Program-made: the position numbers and the translations under genes
Shown here: one piece after another, positions 1 through 9,299 of the stretch
How positions within the stretch are numbered: the first letter of the stretch is position 1
Layout: each line of letters starts with the position of its first letter
The notes under the pieces: generated by a model
What the model saw: only the letters and a program-made list of their open reading frames with translations
Databases searched by the model: none
What the model was told of the DNA's origin: nothing
Origin: Longimicrobium sp.
Lineage (GTDB): Bacteria > Gemmatimonadota > Gemmatimonadetes > Longimicrobiales > Longimicrobiaceae
Assembly (NCBI RefSeq): GCF_036388275.1
Contig: NZ_DASVSF010000003.1
Span: 1 to 64,000, forward strand
Direction: 5' to 3'
DNA: 64,000 bases

Positions 1-25
1 CAGCCCAATTGCACCGGGCTCTGAA

Positions 26-305
26 GTGTACCCCCTCTCCCACGCTGTTTGTGGGAGAGGGTCGCACGCGTGTCAGCGCGGCGGGGTGAGGGCCCCACGG
101 CAGCCGAGGCCTCGGCTACAATGACCGCTGCTGCGCCCAGGCGGAAGGGCGTCCGCGGCTAGATCCTTCGCCCCGCGGGGATTCGCGTGCAGGTGGGTGC
201 GGTGCGCCTGGGGCTGAATAGAAAAAGTCCAATTCGTTCAAATTCCAAACGGCGCCCGCGAACCTCTTTTCATTCCTCAGGGTCGGCCGCAGGACGGTGA
301 CAGAC
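26..305. repeat. Intergenic repeat unit, hairpin plus conserved tail
   Basis: A perfect 11-bp hairpin (arms 33-43 and 51-61, loop of 7) opens a unit that aligns without gaps to 60196-60342. From 26 to 140 I count about six mismatches, so roughly 95% identity. The second half keeps only the short block at 160-170 before diverging. The stretch around 298-316 carries the CTCAGGATGACA tail that also ends the copies near 28632 and 60388. No coding potential is evident here. The unit runs into the 3' end of the neighbouring glycosyltransferase gene, whose stop codon lies in the tail. Confidence 0.8.
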
Positions 306-1382
306 TCAGGATGACAAATGGGTGCGCGTAGATGGGGTGAGGGCCCCATAGTGGTCGACCGCACGCTGAACCTTCGCGAGCACGTCCTCGGGGGTGATGC
401 GCTCCATGCGGTCCAGCTTGGGGAACCAGCCGCTGGGGTCGGGCTGCGCACCGGGATCGGTGTAGGTGTCGATCCACAGGTCGTGGTACTTTCGCCACGG
501 CCCCACCCGCCACGGGTTGGTGTGCCCGTACAGTCCAATGACCGGCTTTTCCATCGCCCGCGCGATGTGCACCGGGCCGGTGTCGGGCCCCAGCACGAGT
601 GAGCTGCCGTCCAAGAGCCAGGCAAGACGCCGGATGCCGTCCCCCAGCGCCCACACCGGCTTCGTCGCCGCCCGCTCGGTGATCTCGCGCGCGATCGCCT
701 GCTCCCGCGCCCCTGGCCCGCCCACGAGGATCACCTGGAACCCGAAGTCGCGATCCAGCGCGTCCGCCACCCGCGCCCAGCGGTCCGCGTACCAGTCCTT
801 CTTCGGGTTCGCCGTCGCGGGAACGACTGCCGCCACCGGCCGCCCATCCAGCCCACCGAAGAACTCCGCCTGCGCCGCCCGCTCGTCCTCCGTAATGGGG
901 ATGCGCCACGCCAGCTCGGCGGGCACCGGCAGCCCCACCGCCTCCATGAATTCCAGGAACATGTCCTGGGTGTGTGCGCGCGGCCGGCGCTGCAGGTGAT
1001 GGTTGCTGAACATCCACACGCCCTCGAACGACCTGCCGCGGTCGAATCCCAGCCGGTGCGGCGCGCCGGAGAGGACCGTGGGCCACACGCTCTTGAAGTA
1101 CACGTTCAGGTTGAGCGTGGTGTCGAACTTCCGCCCCGCCAGCTTGCGGCGCAGGTCCAGCACGCCCTGAAGTCCGCGCTTCTTCTCGTAGACGATCACC
1201 TCGTCCACGGAGGGATGCGGGGTCAGCAGGGGGGCGGGCATGGGCTCGACGATCCAGGTGATATGGCGCGCGGGATCGTCGTCCTTCAGCGCGTTCACCA
1301 GCGGCAGGCCGTGCACCACGTCGCCCAGGCCCGTGAGCAGGACGATGCAGATGTTCTGCGCGGGCCAGCGGAGATCGCTCAC
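306..1382 (-). CDS. Glycosyltransferase family 9 (heptosyltransferase-like)
   Basis: A 358-residue GT9 protein, the family of ADP-heptose:LPS heptosyltransferases that build the inner core on the cytoplasmic face of the inner membrane. The N-terminus has the GDVVHGLPLVNALK segment of the first Rossmann domain, and the C-terminal domain has the LGPDTGPVHIARAM donor-binding block and the GLYGHTNPWR segment. I chose the GTG at 1382 because it overlaps the stop of the upstream asparagine-synthase-like gene by 4 nt, like every other junction in this operon; an ATG at 1445 would run far into that gene. Last gene of the operon. Its final residues and stop codon fall inside a dispersed repeat, so the C-terminus may have been altered by the repeat. 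The acceptor sugar is unknown. Confidence 0.88.
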   Translation of the reverse strand: MSDLRWPAQNICIVLLTGLGDVVHGLPLVNALKDDDPARHITWIVEPMPAPLLTPHPSVDEVIVYEKKRGLQGVLDLRRKLAGRKFDTTLNLNVYFKSVWPTVLSGAPHRLGFDRGRSFEGVWMFSNHHLQRRPRAHTQDMFLEFMEAVGLPVPAELAWRIPITEDERAAQAEFFGGLDGRPVAAVVPATANPKKDWYADRWARVADALDRDFGFQVILVGGPGAREQAIAREITERAATKPVWALGDGIRRLAWLLDGSSLVLGPDTGPVHIARAMEKPVIGLYGHTNPWRVGPWRKYHDLWIDTYTDPGAQPDPSGWFPKLDRMERITPEDVLAKVQRAVDHYGALTPSTRTHLSS

Positions 1383-3115
1383 TCGGCCGCCTGTTGGGCG
1401 AGGTAGGCCAGCTGCATGAGCATCAGCTCGCGCAGGGGATGCCACTGGCGGACGCCGGCCTGCAGCTCATCGCCGGGAGCGTCCACGAAGATGTCCCGGA
1501 GCGGCGTTTCCCACGCGGGGCGCTCGCGCTGGACGCGCTCGGCCGCGGCGGAGCGGGCGACGGTGCGCCACTTGGGCCAGGGCTGGTGCCGCGCCCTCAC
1601 CTGCCCCGTCGCCAAGGCCCGGACGCCGCGGGTGATCCGTAGCCCGGCGCTGAGCGGCAGGTTGGCCGCATGCCCAAAGAACGGGAACCGCCAACGCGCG
1701 TGCGGCACGAACCACGAGCGGCGGAACAGGGGTTTCATCGCCGCGTGGAAGAGCTTGCGGTTGTACTTCCACTCCTGCGGCACCGACGCGGCCAACGCGA
1801 CGACGGCGACGGCGTGATACACCTCGTGGGCGGCGAACAGGCGCCGGTTGCCGTGCACGTTCGCCGAGTGCTTCCGCTGCGTGAACGGCCACAGCTTCTC
1901 CCACTCGGTCGCCGTCTTCGGACGGAACTCCGCCAGCCAGCGGCGGAACCGCAGCCGCCGCTCGATGACGGCATCGCGCAGCTCGGGGCGGATGACCTCC
2001 GCGTTCGGCAGTTCGAAGCGCTCAACGTTGAACGCGGTGTCGGGCGCGTGCTCGGCCTTGAGGAACGAGTCCGACGAGAGGCCGCCGAGCACCACGGGAA
2101 GGTCGCGGATGCCCAGCCGCTCGTGAAATCCCCACCCGTGCACGTCCATGAAGTTGTTGTGGGCGCCGATCATCCGCGCCACCGGTTCCAGCCCGTCCAC
2201 GTAGTGGTCCGGCTCGCGCGGTCCGAAGGTGCACGCGGCGCCGTACGCCCGCGCCACGGCCTGCGCCACCTTCACCTCGCGGTTCTGCCAGTCGGCGTAG
2301 ACGAACGCGCGCACCTGGATATCCGGCGGCACGGCGCCCAAGACAGCGCGCGCGTCCTCGCCCCCGCTCAGCAGCAGCCCCACCTCGCCGGCGCCCTCGC
2401 ACGCGGCGCGAACGTCACTGACGACCGCGGACCGCAGCGCCTCCGCCGCTTGATCGAGCGACCCGTACCCGGAGCGCTCCACAGGCCGCCAGTACGCGTG
2501 CGCCTCGTCCCATGCGCCGTCCGACCCGAACCGGCGGGCGGTACCTGGCGGGAACTGCTCCACGCCGCCGTAGACCGTGTGCGGGAAGGTGCAGGTCAGG
2601 TTGATCGCCAGATCGGCGGCGGAAACGGGATCGATGTCGCTGCCGCGCCCCGCCGTGCGCGCCACCGCGTCCACGTGCGTCCCGACCACCAGCTCCCCAT
2701 CCGCCACCCGCGCGACGAACACGGGCACGAATGAGGCGATGTCCGTCAGCACCATCCCGCCACCTCTCGTATCGATCGCGATAGCGGCGAACCCGCTCTC
2801 GATCGACCGCTCCCACGCGCGGCGCGGCGCGGACCGCAGCAGCCGGTGCACCGCACGCCTGCGATCCCCCACGCTCGCCCGGGCGGACGGCTCCCCGTCC
2901 GCGTGGACGACCGGCTCGCCGACCAGCACGCTCAACCAGCCGTCCTCCTCCACCAGCACATCCGCGGGATCGTGGTGGCCGCGCGCGACGGCCAGCGATC
3001 CCCATGCCCCGTGCCGCTCGTCGATGGAGACCGACACGTGCGCCAGGTAGCGGGCGAGCGCGGACTGCAACTCGCCGGGCGAACGCTGGCGGGTGGAGAA
3101 CAGGAAGTCGCTCAT
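1379..3115 (-). CDS. Asparagine-synthase-like protein with altered PP-loop (copy 1)
   Basis: 578 residues with the two-domain layout of class B asparagine synthetase: an Ntn-like N-terminal half and an ATP-pyrophosphatase half. The N-terminus reads MSDFLF, so the catalytic Cys2 of glutaminase domains is absent. The PP-loop at residues 250-256 is SGGEDAR, whereas the family normally has SGGxDS; a later VLGGLSSDS segment matches the position of the usual GEGSDE block. The protein is probably not a glutamine-dependent asparagine synthetase. It could use ATP to make an amide on a glycan or lipid, or have lost catalysis. ATG start overlaps the upstream acyltransferase stop by 4 nt. It is a paralogue of the gene at 4083-5828. 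Confidence 0.85.
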   Translation of the reverse strand: MSDFLFSTRQRSPGELQSALARYLAHVSVSIDERHGAWGSLAVARGHHDPADVLVEEDGWLSVLVGEPVVHADGEPSARASVGDRRRAVHRLLRSAPRRAWERSIESGFAAIAIDTRGGGMVLTDIASFVPVFVARVADGELVVGTHVDAVARTAGRGSDIDPVSAADLAINLTCTFPHTVYGGVEQFPPGTARRFGSDGAWDEAHAYWRPVERSGYGSLDQAAEALRSAVVSDVRAACEGAGEVGLLLSGGEDARAVLGAVPPDIQVRAFVYADWQNREVKVAQAVARAYGAACTFGPREPDHYVDGLEPVARMIGAHNNFMDVHGWGFHERLGIRDLPVVLGGLSSDSFLKAEHAPDTAFNVERFELPNAEVIRPELRDAVIERRLRFRRWLAEFRPKTATEWEKLWPFTQRKHSANVHGNRRLFAAHEVYHAVAVVALAASVPQEWKYNRKLFHAAMKPLFRRSWFVPHARWRFPFFGHAANLPLSAGLRITRGVRALATGQVRARHQPWPKWRTVARSAAAERVQRERPAWETPLRDIFVDAPGDELQAGVRQWHPLRELMLMQLAYLAQQAAE

Positions 3116-4086
3116 TCGTCCGGCGCGGCGGGGAGCGGCGTCTGCCCTTCGACCGGCGGCTTGCTCTTCCAGCGGCGGTGGAACCAGAAATATTGCTCCG
3201 GCGCCTCGCGGATTTCTGCCTCCAGGCGTGCGGCGAGGGCAGCGGTCAATGCCTCCACGTCATCATCCAGCCGGCCGGTGCGTAACACGTCCACCTGCTG
3301 TCCGGAAACGCGGTACCGCACTCCCGGGCCCGGCAGCCGCCGCGCCACGCAGGCGAAGGCCGGAGCGCCGAACCGCAGGGAAAACACGGCCGGGCCGCGG
3401 TGCGTGGACGCGGGCCGCCCAAAGAAGGGCACGAAGATCCCCGCGCCCCGCGCGTCCTGGTCGCCCACGATCCCCACGACGCCATTCTGCCGCAGAAAGC
3501 GGGGCACGCGGGACGGCGCCTCGCGCTGGGAAATGGTCTGCACGCCCAGCCGCTCGCGAGTCGCGGTAAGCCGCGCGTCGAAGAGCGGGTTGCCCTGGCG
3601 GCGCACGATGGCGGCGATGGGGATGCCGCGAGCCGCCACGGCCGCGGCGGCAAGCTCCCAGTTTCCGTAGTGGCCCGTCACCAGCAGCAGGCCCTTTCCG
3701 CCAGCGAGCGCGGCCTCCAGCTTGGGCCAGTCGTCCGTGACGTCGGTGCGGTCGATCACCGCCTGCCGGTCCAGCCGGGCGAGGCGCAGCATGGCCGCCG
3801 CCTCGCGCCCCAGGTGCTCGTACGAGGCCCGCGCCGTGGCCTGCACCCACGCAGGATCGGCGGCCGGATAGGCGAGCCGGAGGTTGGATTCCACCACGTC
3901 CCGCCGCAGCTTCAGCCTGTGCGCCATCCGTCCCAGCCCCGCGCCGAAGTCGTCCGCTGCACCCTCGGAGAGCGAGCTTACGGCCGCTTCCAGGCTGCGC
4001 GTGAGCCCGAACTCCAGGCGATGCGCGAAGCGGGGCTTCTTCCCCGGGCGGGGGGCCGGCGCGGCGTCGTTCACGTCGTTCTTCAT
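3112..4086 (-). CDS. LpxL/HtrB-type lysophospholipid acyltransferase
   Basis: A 324-residue member of the lauroyl/myristoyl acyltransferase family, which adds secondary acyl chains to lipid A or related glycolipids at the inner membrane. The central VTGHYGNWELAAAA segment carries the HxxxxE/D-type catalytic motif (His followed by Gly-Asn-Trp-Glu), and the downstream segment around GIVGDQDARGAGIFVPFFG is typical of the family. The start is taken as the ATG at 4086, which overlaps the upstream stop codon as ATGA; a longer reading from 4140 would overlap that gene by more than 50 nt. It sits between the two asparagine-synthase-like genes, suggesting that the operon product is an acylated glycolipid. 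The acyl donor and acceptor cannot be read from sequence. Confidence 0.88.
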   Translation of the reverse strand: MKNDVNDAAPAPRPGKKPRFAHRLEFGLTRSLEAAVSSLSEGAADDFGAGLGRMAHRLKLRRDVVESNLRLAYPAADPAWVQATARASYEHLGREAAAMLRLARLDRQAVIDRTDVTDDWPKLEAALAGGKGLLLVTGHYGNWELAAAAVAARGIPIAAIVRRQGNPLFDARLTATRERLGVQTISQREAPSRVPRFLRQNGVVGIVGDQDARGAGIFVPFFGRPASTHRGPAVFSLRFGAPAFACVARRLPGPGVRYRVSGQQVDVLRTGRLDDDVEALTAALAARLEAEIREAPEQYFWFHRRWKSKPPVEGQTPLPAAPDE

Positions 4087-5828
4087 CGGCGGGTCAGATA
4101 CGCGAGTTGCAGCAGCGCGAGGCGGCTGAGCGGTGGCCACCCCGTCCGCACGGCGGCGGCATCCGGGCCCGGCGCGAACACGGCGGCGATCGGCGACTCG
4201 GCGGCGGGGTGCCGGGCCTCAGCGTCGTTCATCCACCCCGTCTGCACGAGTTCGGCCCAGACGGGCCATGACTCCTGGTTGGCCCGCAGCTCTCCCGTGG
4301 CCAGAGCCCGCAGGCCGCGCGCGGCACCTAGCAGCGGCCTCACCGCCGCATTGAGCACTGGCGGAAAGTACGGCAGGCGGTTGCGGGTGTGCGGCACGTA
4401 CCAGGAGCGGGCCAGCAGCGGGCGCATGGCGCGGTAGAACAGCTGCCGGCCCACCTTCCACGACTGCGGCACCGAGGCGGCGATGCGCGCGACCGGGTTG
4501 CTCATGTACGGCTCGTGGCTGCGCCACAGCCGCCGGTTGCCATGCAGATTGGCCGCGTACTTCCGCATGCTGAACGGGTAGATGAACGACCATTCGTCCG
4601 CCGACTCCGGCCGCAGCTCCGTGAGCGAGCGGCGGTAGGCGTCGCGCCGGGCCATCGCCTCAGCCAGCAGTTCGGGGCGGACGCCGGGGAGCGCGGGCGG
4701 GCGCAGCGTACGGAACCCGGCTTGGCCGCCGCGCCGCACGCGCTTCGATGCCTTGGGCGGCACATTGTCGGCCTTGAGGAGGGCGTCGGACGAGAAGCCG
4801 CCCAGCACCACGGGAAGGCGGTCGAGCCCGAGGGTGGCGTGAAGGCCGTAGCCATGCACGTCCACGAACTCGTTCTGCGTGCCGATCATGGCGGCTACCG
4901 TCTCCATGTGCAGCAGGTCGTGCCCCGGCGGGCGCGCAGCAAAGGTGAGCGGCACGCCGTAGGCGCGGGCCACGCGGCGGGCCGCGCGCACCTCGCGCCG
5001 CTCTGCTTCCGCGTAGATGAAGCCGCGTACCGGGACGCCACGCGGGATCGCGCCGAGCACGGCCCGCGCGTCTTCCCCGCCGCTCAGCAGCAGTCCTACG
5101 TCCGATTGGCCGTGGACGGCGAGCGCGAGGTCGTCCACCAGCGCCGACCGTAGCGCGCCGGCCGCCTCGTCCAGCGAGCCGAACGCGGTCTGCTCCACGG
5201 GACGCCAGTACACGTGCTCGCCCGTCCATCCATCCGTCGAAAACCGGTGCACGCAACCGGGACGCGCCTGTCGAACGGCGGGATACAGCGTCCGCGGATA
5301 GGTGATGGCGTAGTAGCCCATGAATTCCACCGCGGAAACGGGGTCGATCTCGCCCAGCACTCCCGCCGCCTGCGCCACCGCGTCGGTGTGGGTGCCGGCC
5401 ACGACGCCGCCGTGCCGCGAATCCGCCTGGAAGACCGTGATCCAGGCGAAGAGGTCCGTCACCACTGACCCGCTGGTGCCGGACGCGTCGAACGCCAGCG
5501 CGGCGAACGGTCCGTCCAGCAGGTCCTCCCATCTGTCGTCGCCACCCGCCAGGAGCCGCTCGTGCAGCACCTGCCTGCGCGCGGCGTCCACGGCCGGGCC
5601 TTTCGGCAGCGGAGGAAGATCTGCGAAGGGCTCGCCGATCAGCACCGTAATGCCCCGATCGTCCTGCACGACCGGTGGCGGGTCGTGCGGCGCGCGGACG
5701 ACGGCCAGTGTGCCCCAGGCGCCGGCGTACTCGTCCACGGCGGCGGTGACCGGGCCGAGCCAGCGGTGGAGAACGGCGTTCAGTTCGCCCGGTGGACGCG
5801 GACGCGAGCAGAAGAGGAAATCGCTCAC
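4083..5828 (-). CDS. Asparagine-synthase-like protein with altered PP-loop (copy 2)
   Basis: 581 residues, clearly paralogous to the protein at 1379-3115 along its whole length: same VSDFLF start, same SGGEDAR PP-loop, same VLGGFSSDA block. As in copy 1, no Cys2 is present for glutaminase chemistry. The GTG start at 5828 overlaps the upstream glycosyltransferase stop as GTGA, and the stop at 4083 overlaps the next ATG. Both paralogues share the Ser-to-Ala change in the PP-loop and both lie next to the acyltransferase, so the change is likely ancestral and selected rather than random decay. A role in amide formation or amine modification of the surface glycan is an inference from context. Confidence 0.85.
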   Translation of the reverse strand: MSDFLFCSRPRPPGELNAVLHRWLGPVTAAVDEYAGAWGTLAVVRAPHDPPPVVQDDRGITVLIGEPFADLPPLPKGPAVDAARRQVLHERLLAGGDDRWEDLLDGPFAALAFDASGTSGSVVTDLFAWITVFQADSRHGGVVAGTHTDAVAQAAGVLGEIDPVSAVEFMGYYAITYPRTLYPAVRQARPGCVHRFSTDGWTGEHVYWRPVEQTAFGSLDEAAGALRSALVDDLALAVHGQSDVGLLLSGGEDARAVLGAIPRGVPVRGFIYAEAERREVRAARRVARAYGVPLTFAARPPGHDLLHMETVAAMIGTQNEFVDVHGYGLHATLGLDRLPVVLGGFSSDALLKADNVPPKASKRVRRGGQAGFRTLRPPALPGVRPELLAEAMARRDAYRRSLTELRPESADEWSFIYPFSMRKYAANLHGNRRLWRSHEPYMSNPVARIAASVPQSWKVGRQLFYRAMRPLLARSWYVPHTRNRLPYFPPVLNAAVRPLLGAARGLRALATGELRANQESWPVWAELVQTGWMNDAEARHPAAESPIAAVFAPGPDAAAVRTGWPPLSRLALLQLAYLTRR

Positions 5829-6940
5829 TCGTCCTCCGGGCCCTTCGGCGCGAGCGCGGCTTCGTAGCCGCTGACCATCGCGTCCATGCTGAACCAGTGG
5901 GCGGCACGCCAAGTCGCCTCTCGCACGCGATCCGCCACGACGGGCGAGCCGGACCGGATGGCGTCCACCACCTCGCGCAGGCCAGCCGCGATCGCTTCCG
6001 CGTCGTTCGCCTGCACGATCCATCCCGCGGTCGAGCGGCCCATGCGCGGCGCAAGCGCGTCCGGGGCGCCACCCACGTCCGCCGCAACGACGGGCACGCC
6101 GGCCGCCATGGCTTCGAGCATCACCAGGCCGAAGCCCTCGGACCGGCTGGGCATCACGAACACGTCGCACGCAGCCGCCACCGCGCGCGCATCACTCCGG
6201 TGCCCCAGGAAGTGCACCCGGGCGCTCACCCCCAGCCGCCGGGCGCGCTCCTCCATCGCCGCGCGCGCCTCGGCTGTGCCGCCGCCGACAAGGACGACGT
6301 GGACGCCGCCGTCCAGCATCGCAGCGGCATCGATCAGCAGGTCGAAGCCCTTGTTGGGCTCCATCCCGCCGATCGCCACGGCGAGCACAGCATCATCCGG
6401 CACCCCCAACCCGTCACGGAGCGGGACCGGCGAAACGGGAACGATGTCGATGCCGTTGGGCACCAGGGATACACGATCCGCCAGGTCTGGCAGCGCCGCC
6501 GTCACGTGATTCGCGACGCGCAGGCTGTTGGTGACGATGGCGTGGTACCAGTGCCGCAACGCGTACCGCTCCAGGCTTCCGCGCTTCTCGCCGATCGGCT
6601 GGATGCCGCCGATGCGGAACACTACCCGCGGCACCCGGGCCACGCGTGCGGCCCAGCCGGAGATGAACGCCCGCTTCCACGAGGTGAGCAGGACTGCATC
6701 GAAGCGTCCGCGGCGCAGCCACGCGGCGAACCACAGCGCGTTCACCGGGTCGGTGTCGCCGCCGGGGCGGATGCCTGTGGCCGCAATGCCGAGCGCCTGC
6801 AGCTCGGCCATCACCGGACCGCCCTTGCGGCAGGAGACGGCGACGTGGTGGCCGCGGTCGCGCAGCCCGGCGGCGATGGCGATCACCTGCCGCTCGTTGC
6901 CGCGGATGATGGGGCCGTCCACGTGGATGGCAACCCTCAT
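5825..6940 (-). CDS. Glycosyltransferase family 4
   Basis: 371-residue GT-B glycosyltransferase of the GT4 type. The N-terminus (MRVAIHVDGPIIRGNERQ) is a typical first beta-strand and glycine-rich loop; the C-terminal domain has a VAIGGMEPNKGFDLLIDA block and the MPSRSEGFGLVMLEAMAAG nucleotide-sugar binding stretch with its conserved Glu residues. The ATG at 6940 overlaps the upstream stop as ATGA; the longer reading from 6991 would intrude into the preceding gene. It should transfer a hexose or related sugar from a nucleotide donor onto the growing glycan at the cytoplasmic face of the membrane. The specific donor is not predictable. Confidence 0.9.
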   Translation of the reverse strand: MRVAIHVDGPIIRGNERQVIAIAAGLRDRGHHVAVSCRKGGPVMAELQALGIAATGIRPGGDTDPVNALWFAAWLRRGRFDAVLLTSWKRAFISGWAARVARVPRVVFRIGGIQPIGEKRGSLERYALRHWYHAIVTNSLRVANHVTAALPDLADRVSLVPNGIDIVPVSPVPLRDGLGVPDDAVLAVAIGGMEPNKGFDLLIDAAAMLDGGVHVVLVGGGTAEARAAMEERARRLGVSARVHFLGHRSDARAVAAACDVFVMPSRSEGFGLVMLEAMAAGVPVVAADVGGAPDALAPRMGRSTAGWIVQANDAEAIAAGLREVVDAIRSGSPVVADRVREATWRAAHWFSMDAMVSGYEAALAPKGPEDE

Positions 6941-8025
6941 CCGCCACCGCTGGCCAGCAGCCGCTCCCAATCGTCCAGGAACCGCTCCCACCCGAACAGC
7001 CGCTCCGCCCGCTTCCGCGCCGCAACGCCCATCGCGCGTCTCGCATCCCCGTCGCGCACCAGCTCGGCGAGGGCGTCGCGCAGCGCATCCTCCTCCACCG
7101 GCACGACGATGCCGGGGCGGGGCTCGCCCGCGTCCGGCTCCAGCGCCTCCCGTGCGCCGCTGACCTCGGTGCTGACGACGGGAAGGCCGAACGCCATCGC
7201 CTCGAGCATGGCGTTCGCCAGCCCCTCGCGGTCGGACGAGACGACGAACAGGTCCAGCGCATCGAGCACGTCACCCACGTCGGCACGAAACCCGAGAAGG
7301 TGAAGCCGATCCCGCATCCCCAGCTCACGCGCCAGCGCTTCCAGCCGCGCCCGCTGTGGCCCCGCACCCGCGATTACGCAGTGGACGGGCTGTGGAACGC
7401 CAGCCAGCGCGCGCAGCAGCCGGTCGAAGCGCTTCTGCGACGCCAGCCTGCCGACGGCTCCCACGACCACGGCCTCCGCGGGAATTCCGAGCTCCCGGCG
7501 CACCGTTCCGGCGGGTGCCTGCCGGACCGGCGCGCGCACCCCGTCGAGCAAGGTGATCACGCGGGACGGGTCCAGGCGCGGATCGCCGGCCAGGAAACCG
7601 CGTCGCATGCCGTGTGCGTTCAGCGCTACTCGATGAACGAACCGGCGCAGCGCAAAGCGATACCGGGCCGAGCGGGCCGGCGTGTCGCCTTCCAGGCCGA
7701 TCCGCTGGACCACGAAGGGCACCCCGGCAATGCGCGTGGCCATGCCGGCGAGCAGCAGCTTCTTGAAGGTCGTCAGCAGGACGGCATCCGGCCGCTCCCG
7801 GCGAAGGCGCGCCGCGAGGCGCAGCGCGTCCGGCAGCATCACGTCACCCCCGATGGGCTGTACGCCCGTGGGGATTCCGTATGCGCCGATGCGAGCGGCC
7901 AGTTCGTCGTTCCGGCAGAGCATGAGCACACGGTGGCCGCGGTCCCGCAGGCCGGCGAGCAGCAACGCCGTCCAGATCTCGCCGCCGCCCAGCACGGCCG
8001 ACGCGTTGTGCGCGATGACGTACAT
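6937..8025 (-). CDS. Glycosyltransferase family 4
   Basis: 362-residue GT4 protein, the second of a pair. The N-terminal half begins MYVIAHNASAVLGGGE, with the glycine-rich loop preceded by the first strand, and the C-terminal domain has GAVGRLASQKRFDRLLRA and the VSSDREGLANAMLEAMAFG donor-site stretch. I prefer the ATG at 8025 because the extra N-terminal residues of a longer reading from 8112 come from a repeat-rich intergenic stretch. No clear Shine-Dalgarno sequence is visible before it. The stop overlaps the next gene by 4 nt. Its similarity to its neighbour suggests sequential sugar additions to one glycan. Confidence 0.88.
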   Translation of the reverse strand: MYVIAHNASAVLGGGEIWTALLLAGLRDRGHRVLMLCRNDELAARIGAYGIPTGVQPIGGDVMLPDALRLAARLRRERPDAVLLTTFKKLLLAGMATRIAGVPFVVQRIGLEGDTPARSARYRFALRRFVHRVALNAHGMRRGFLAGDPRLDPSRVITLLDGVRAPVRQAPAGTVRRELGIPAEAVVVGAVGRLASQKRFDRLLRALAGVPQPVHCVIAGAGPQRARLEALARELGMRDRLHLLGFRADVGDVLDALDLFVVSSDREGLANAMLEAMAFGLPVVSTEVSGAREALEPDAGEPRPGIVVPVEEDALRDALAELVRDGDARRAMGVAARKRAERLFGWERFLDDWERLLASGGG

Positions 8026-8038
8026 GGAGGGAACTACA

Positions 8039-8144
8039 GTGCGTGAGTGCGGGGTGCGTGAGTGCGGAAGTGGCCAACGCGCACCCGGCCCAGCGGCGCG
8101 CTCGACATCCACTCACGCACTAGCGCACTAACGCACTCACGCAC
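8039..8144. repeat. Intergenic inverted repeat of GTGCGTGAGT motifs
   Basis: The motif GTGCGTGAGTGCGG occurs at 8039-8052 and again at 8054-8067. Its complement core, ACTCACGCAC, occurs at 8111-8120 and 8135-8144. The four units could fold into alternative stem-loops between the aminotransferase gene (stop at 8149) and the first GT4 gene (start at 8025). It breaks the otherwise gap-free operon, so it may mark an internal promoter or processing site. No U-tract typical of an intrinsic terminator follows it on the minus strand. Confidence 0.7.
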
Positions 8145-8148
8145 TTTC

Positions 8149-9273
8149 TTATTCTCCAAAGAAAGCACGCACCGATTCCGCCACGTACTCCAGCTGCGCC
8201 TGCGTGAGCTCCGGAAAGACCGGGAGCGACAGCACCTCGCGGCAGGCGCGCTCCGACTCGGGGAACTGCCCTTCGCGGTATCCCAGGTAGGCGAAGCACT
8301 CTTGCAGGTGCAGCGGCACCGGATAGTACACGCCACTGCCGACACCGCGCTCGCGGAGGAAGTCGGCCAGCGCGTCGCGCCGGCCATCGCGGACGCGGAG
8401 GGTGTACTGGTTGTAGATGGACTCGTGGTCCTCGCCCACGACGGGGGTCTGGATCCCGCCGATTCCCGCCAGCGCCTGGTCGTAGAAGGCGGCGTTGCGG
8501 CGGCGCGCGTCGCTCCAGCCCTTCAGGTGAGGCAGCTTGGCCGAGAGCACGGCGGCCTGGAGCGAGTCGAGGCGGGAGTTGTATCCCACTTCCTCGTGGT
8601 GGTACATCTGCCGCCCGCCGTGCACCCGCAGCTTCCGCAGCCGCTCGGCGGTGCCGTCGTCGCTCGCCACCGTCATCCCCGCGTCGCCGAATGCGCCCAG
8701 GTTCTTGGTGGGAAAGAACGAGAAGGCGCACGCGTCGCCCAGCGTGCCCGTAGTGATCCACGCGCCGCCCACCCGCTGCCGCGCCCCGATCGCCTGCGCC
8801 GCGTCTTCCAGCAGCGACACGCCGTGCCGGTCGGCGAGGGCGCGGAAGGCGGGCATGTCGGCCATCTGCCCGAACAGGTGCACCGGCATCACCACCCGGG
8901 TGCGCTCCGTGACCGCGGCCTCGGCGGCGGCGGGGTCCAGATTGAAGGTGCCTGGCAGGATGTCGGCGAACACCGGCCGCGCGCCGACGTTGTGGATGGC
9001 GCCCGCGGTGGCGAAAAAGGTGAACGGCGACGTGATCACCTCGTCGTCGCGGCCGCAGTCGAAGGCGCGCAGGGCCAGCAGGATGGCGTCCGTCCCGCTC
9101 GCGCAGCCGACGGCGTGGCGCACGCCCAGGTACGCCTCCATCTCGCGCTCGAAGCGGTCCACCACTGGACCCAGGATGAAGCGCTGCTCCTCGATGATCG
9201 TGTGAAGCTCCGGCATCACCTCCGTGGCGATCCCGCGATACTGAAGCGTAAGGTCCAGCAGGGGTACTTGCAT
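8149..9273 (-). CDS. DegT/DnrJ/EryC1/StrS sugar aminotransferase
   Basis: 374 residues, the normal length for PLP-dependent aminotransferases that convert keto-sugar nucleotides to amino sugars. The PLP Schiff-base lysine is Lys190 in the SFFPTKNLGAFGDAG segment; the Asp of LEDAAQ (residues 155-160) should contact the pyridine nitrogen, and GCASGTDA (56-63) forms the phosphate-binding turn. It is the first gene of the surface-glycan operon, followed after a 123-nt repeat-containing gap by two GT4 genes, so the glycan probably contains an amino sugar. The exact substrate cannot be told. The ATG at 9273 gives the standard family N-terminus. Confidence 0.92.
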   Translation of the reverse strand: MQVPLLDLTLQYRGIATEVMPELHTIIEEQRFILGPVVDRFEREMEAYLGVRHAVGCASGTDAILLALRAFDCGRDDEVITSPFTFFATAGAIHNVGARPVFADILPGTFNLDPAAAEAAVTERTRVVMPVHLFGQMADMPAFRALADRHGVSLLEDAAQAIGARQRVGGAWITTGTLGDACAFSFFPTKNLGAFGDAGMTVASDDGTAERLRKLRVHGGRQMYHHEEVGYNSRLDSLQAAVLSAKLPHLKGWSDARRRNAAFYDQALAGIGGIQTPVVGEDHESIYNQYTLRVRDGRRDALADFLRERGVGSGVYYPVPLHLQECFAYLGYREGQFPESERACREVLSLPVFPELTQAQLEYVAESVRAFFGE

Positions 9274-9299
9274 CGATCCGTCAGCTTGAAAGGTCAGTC

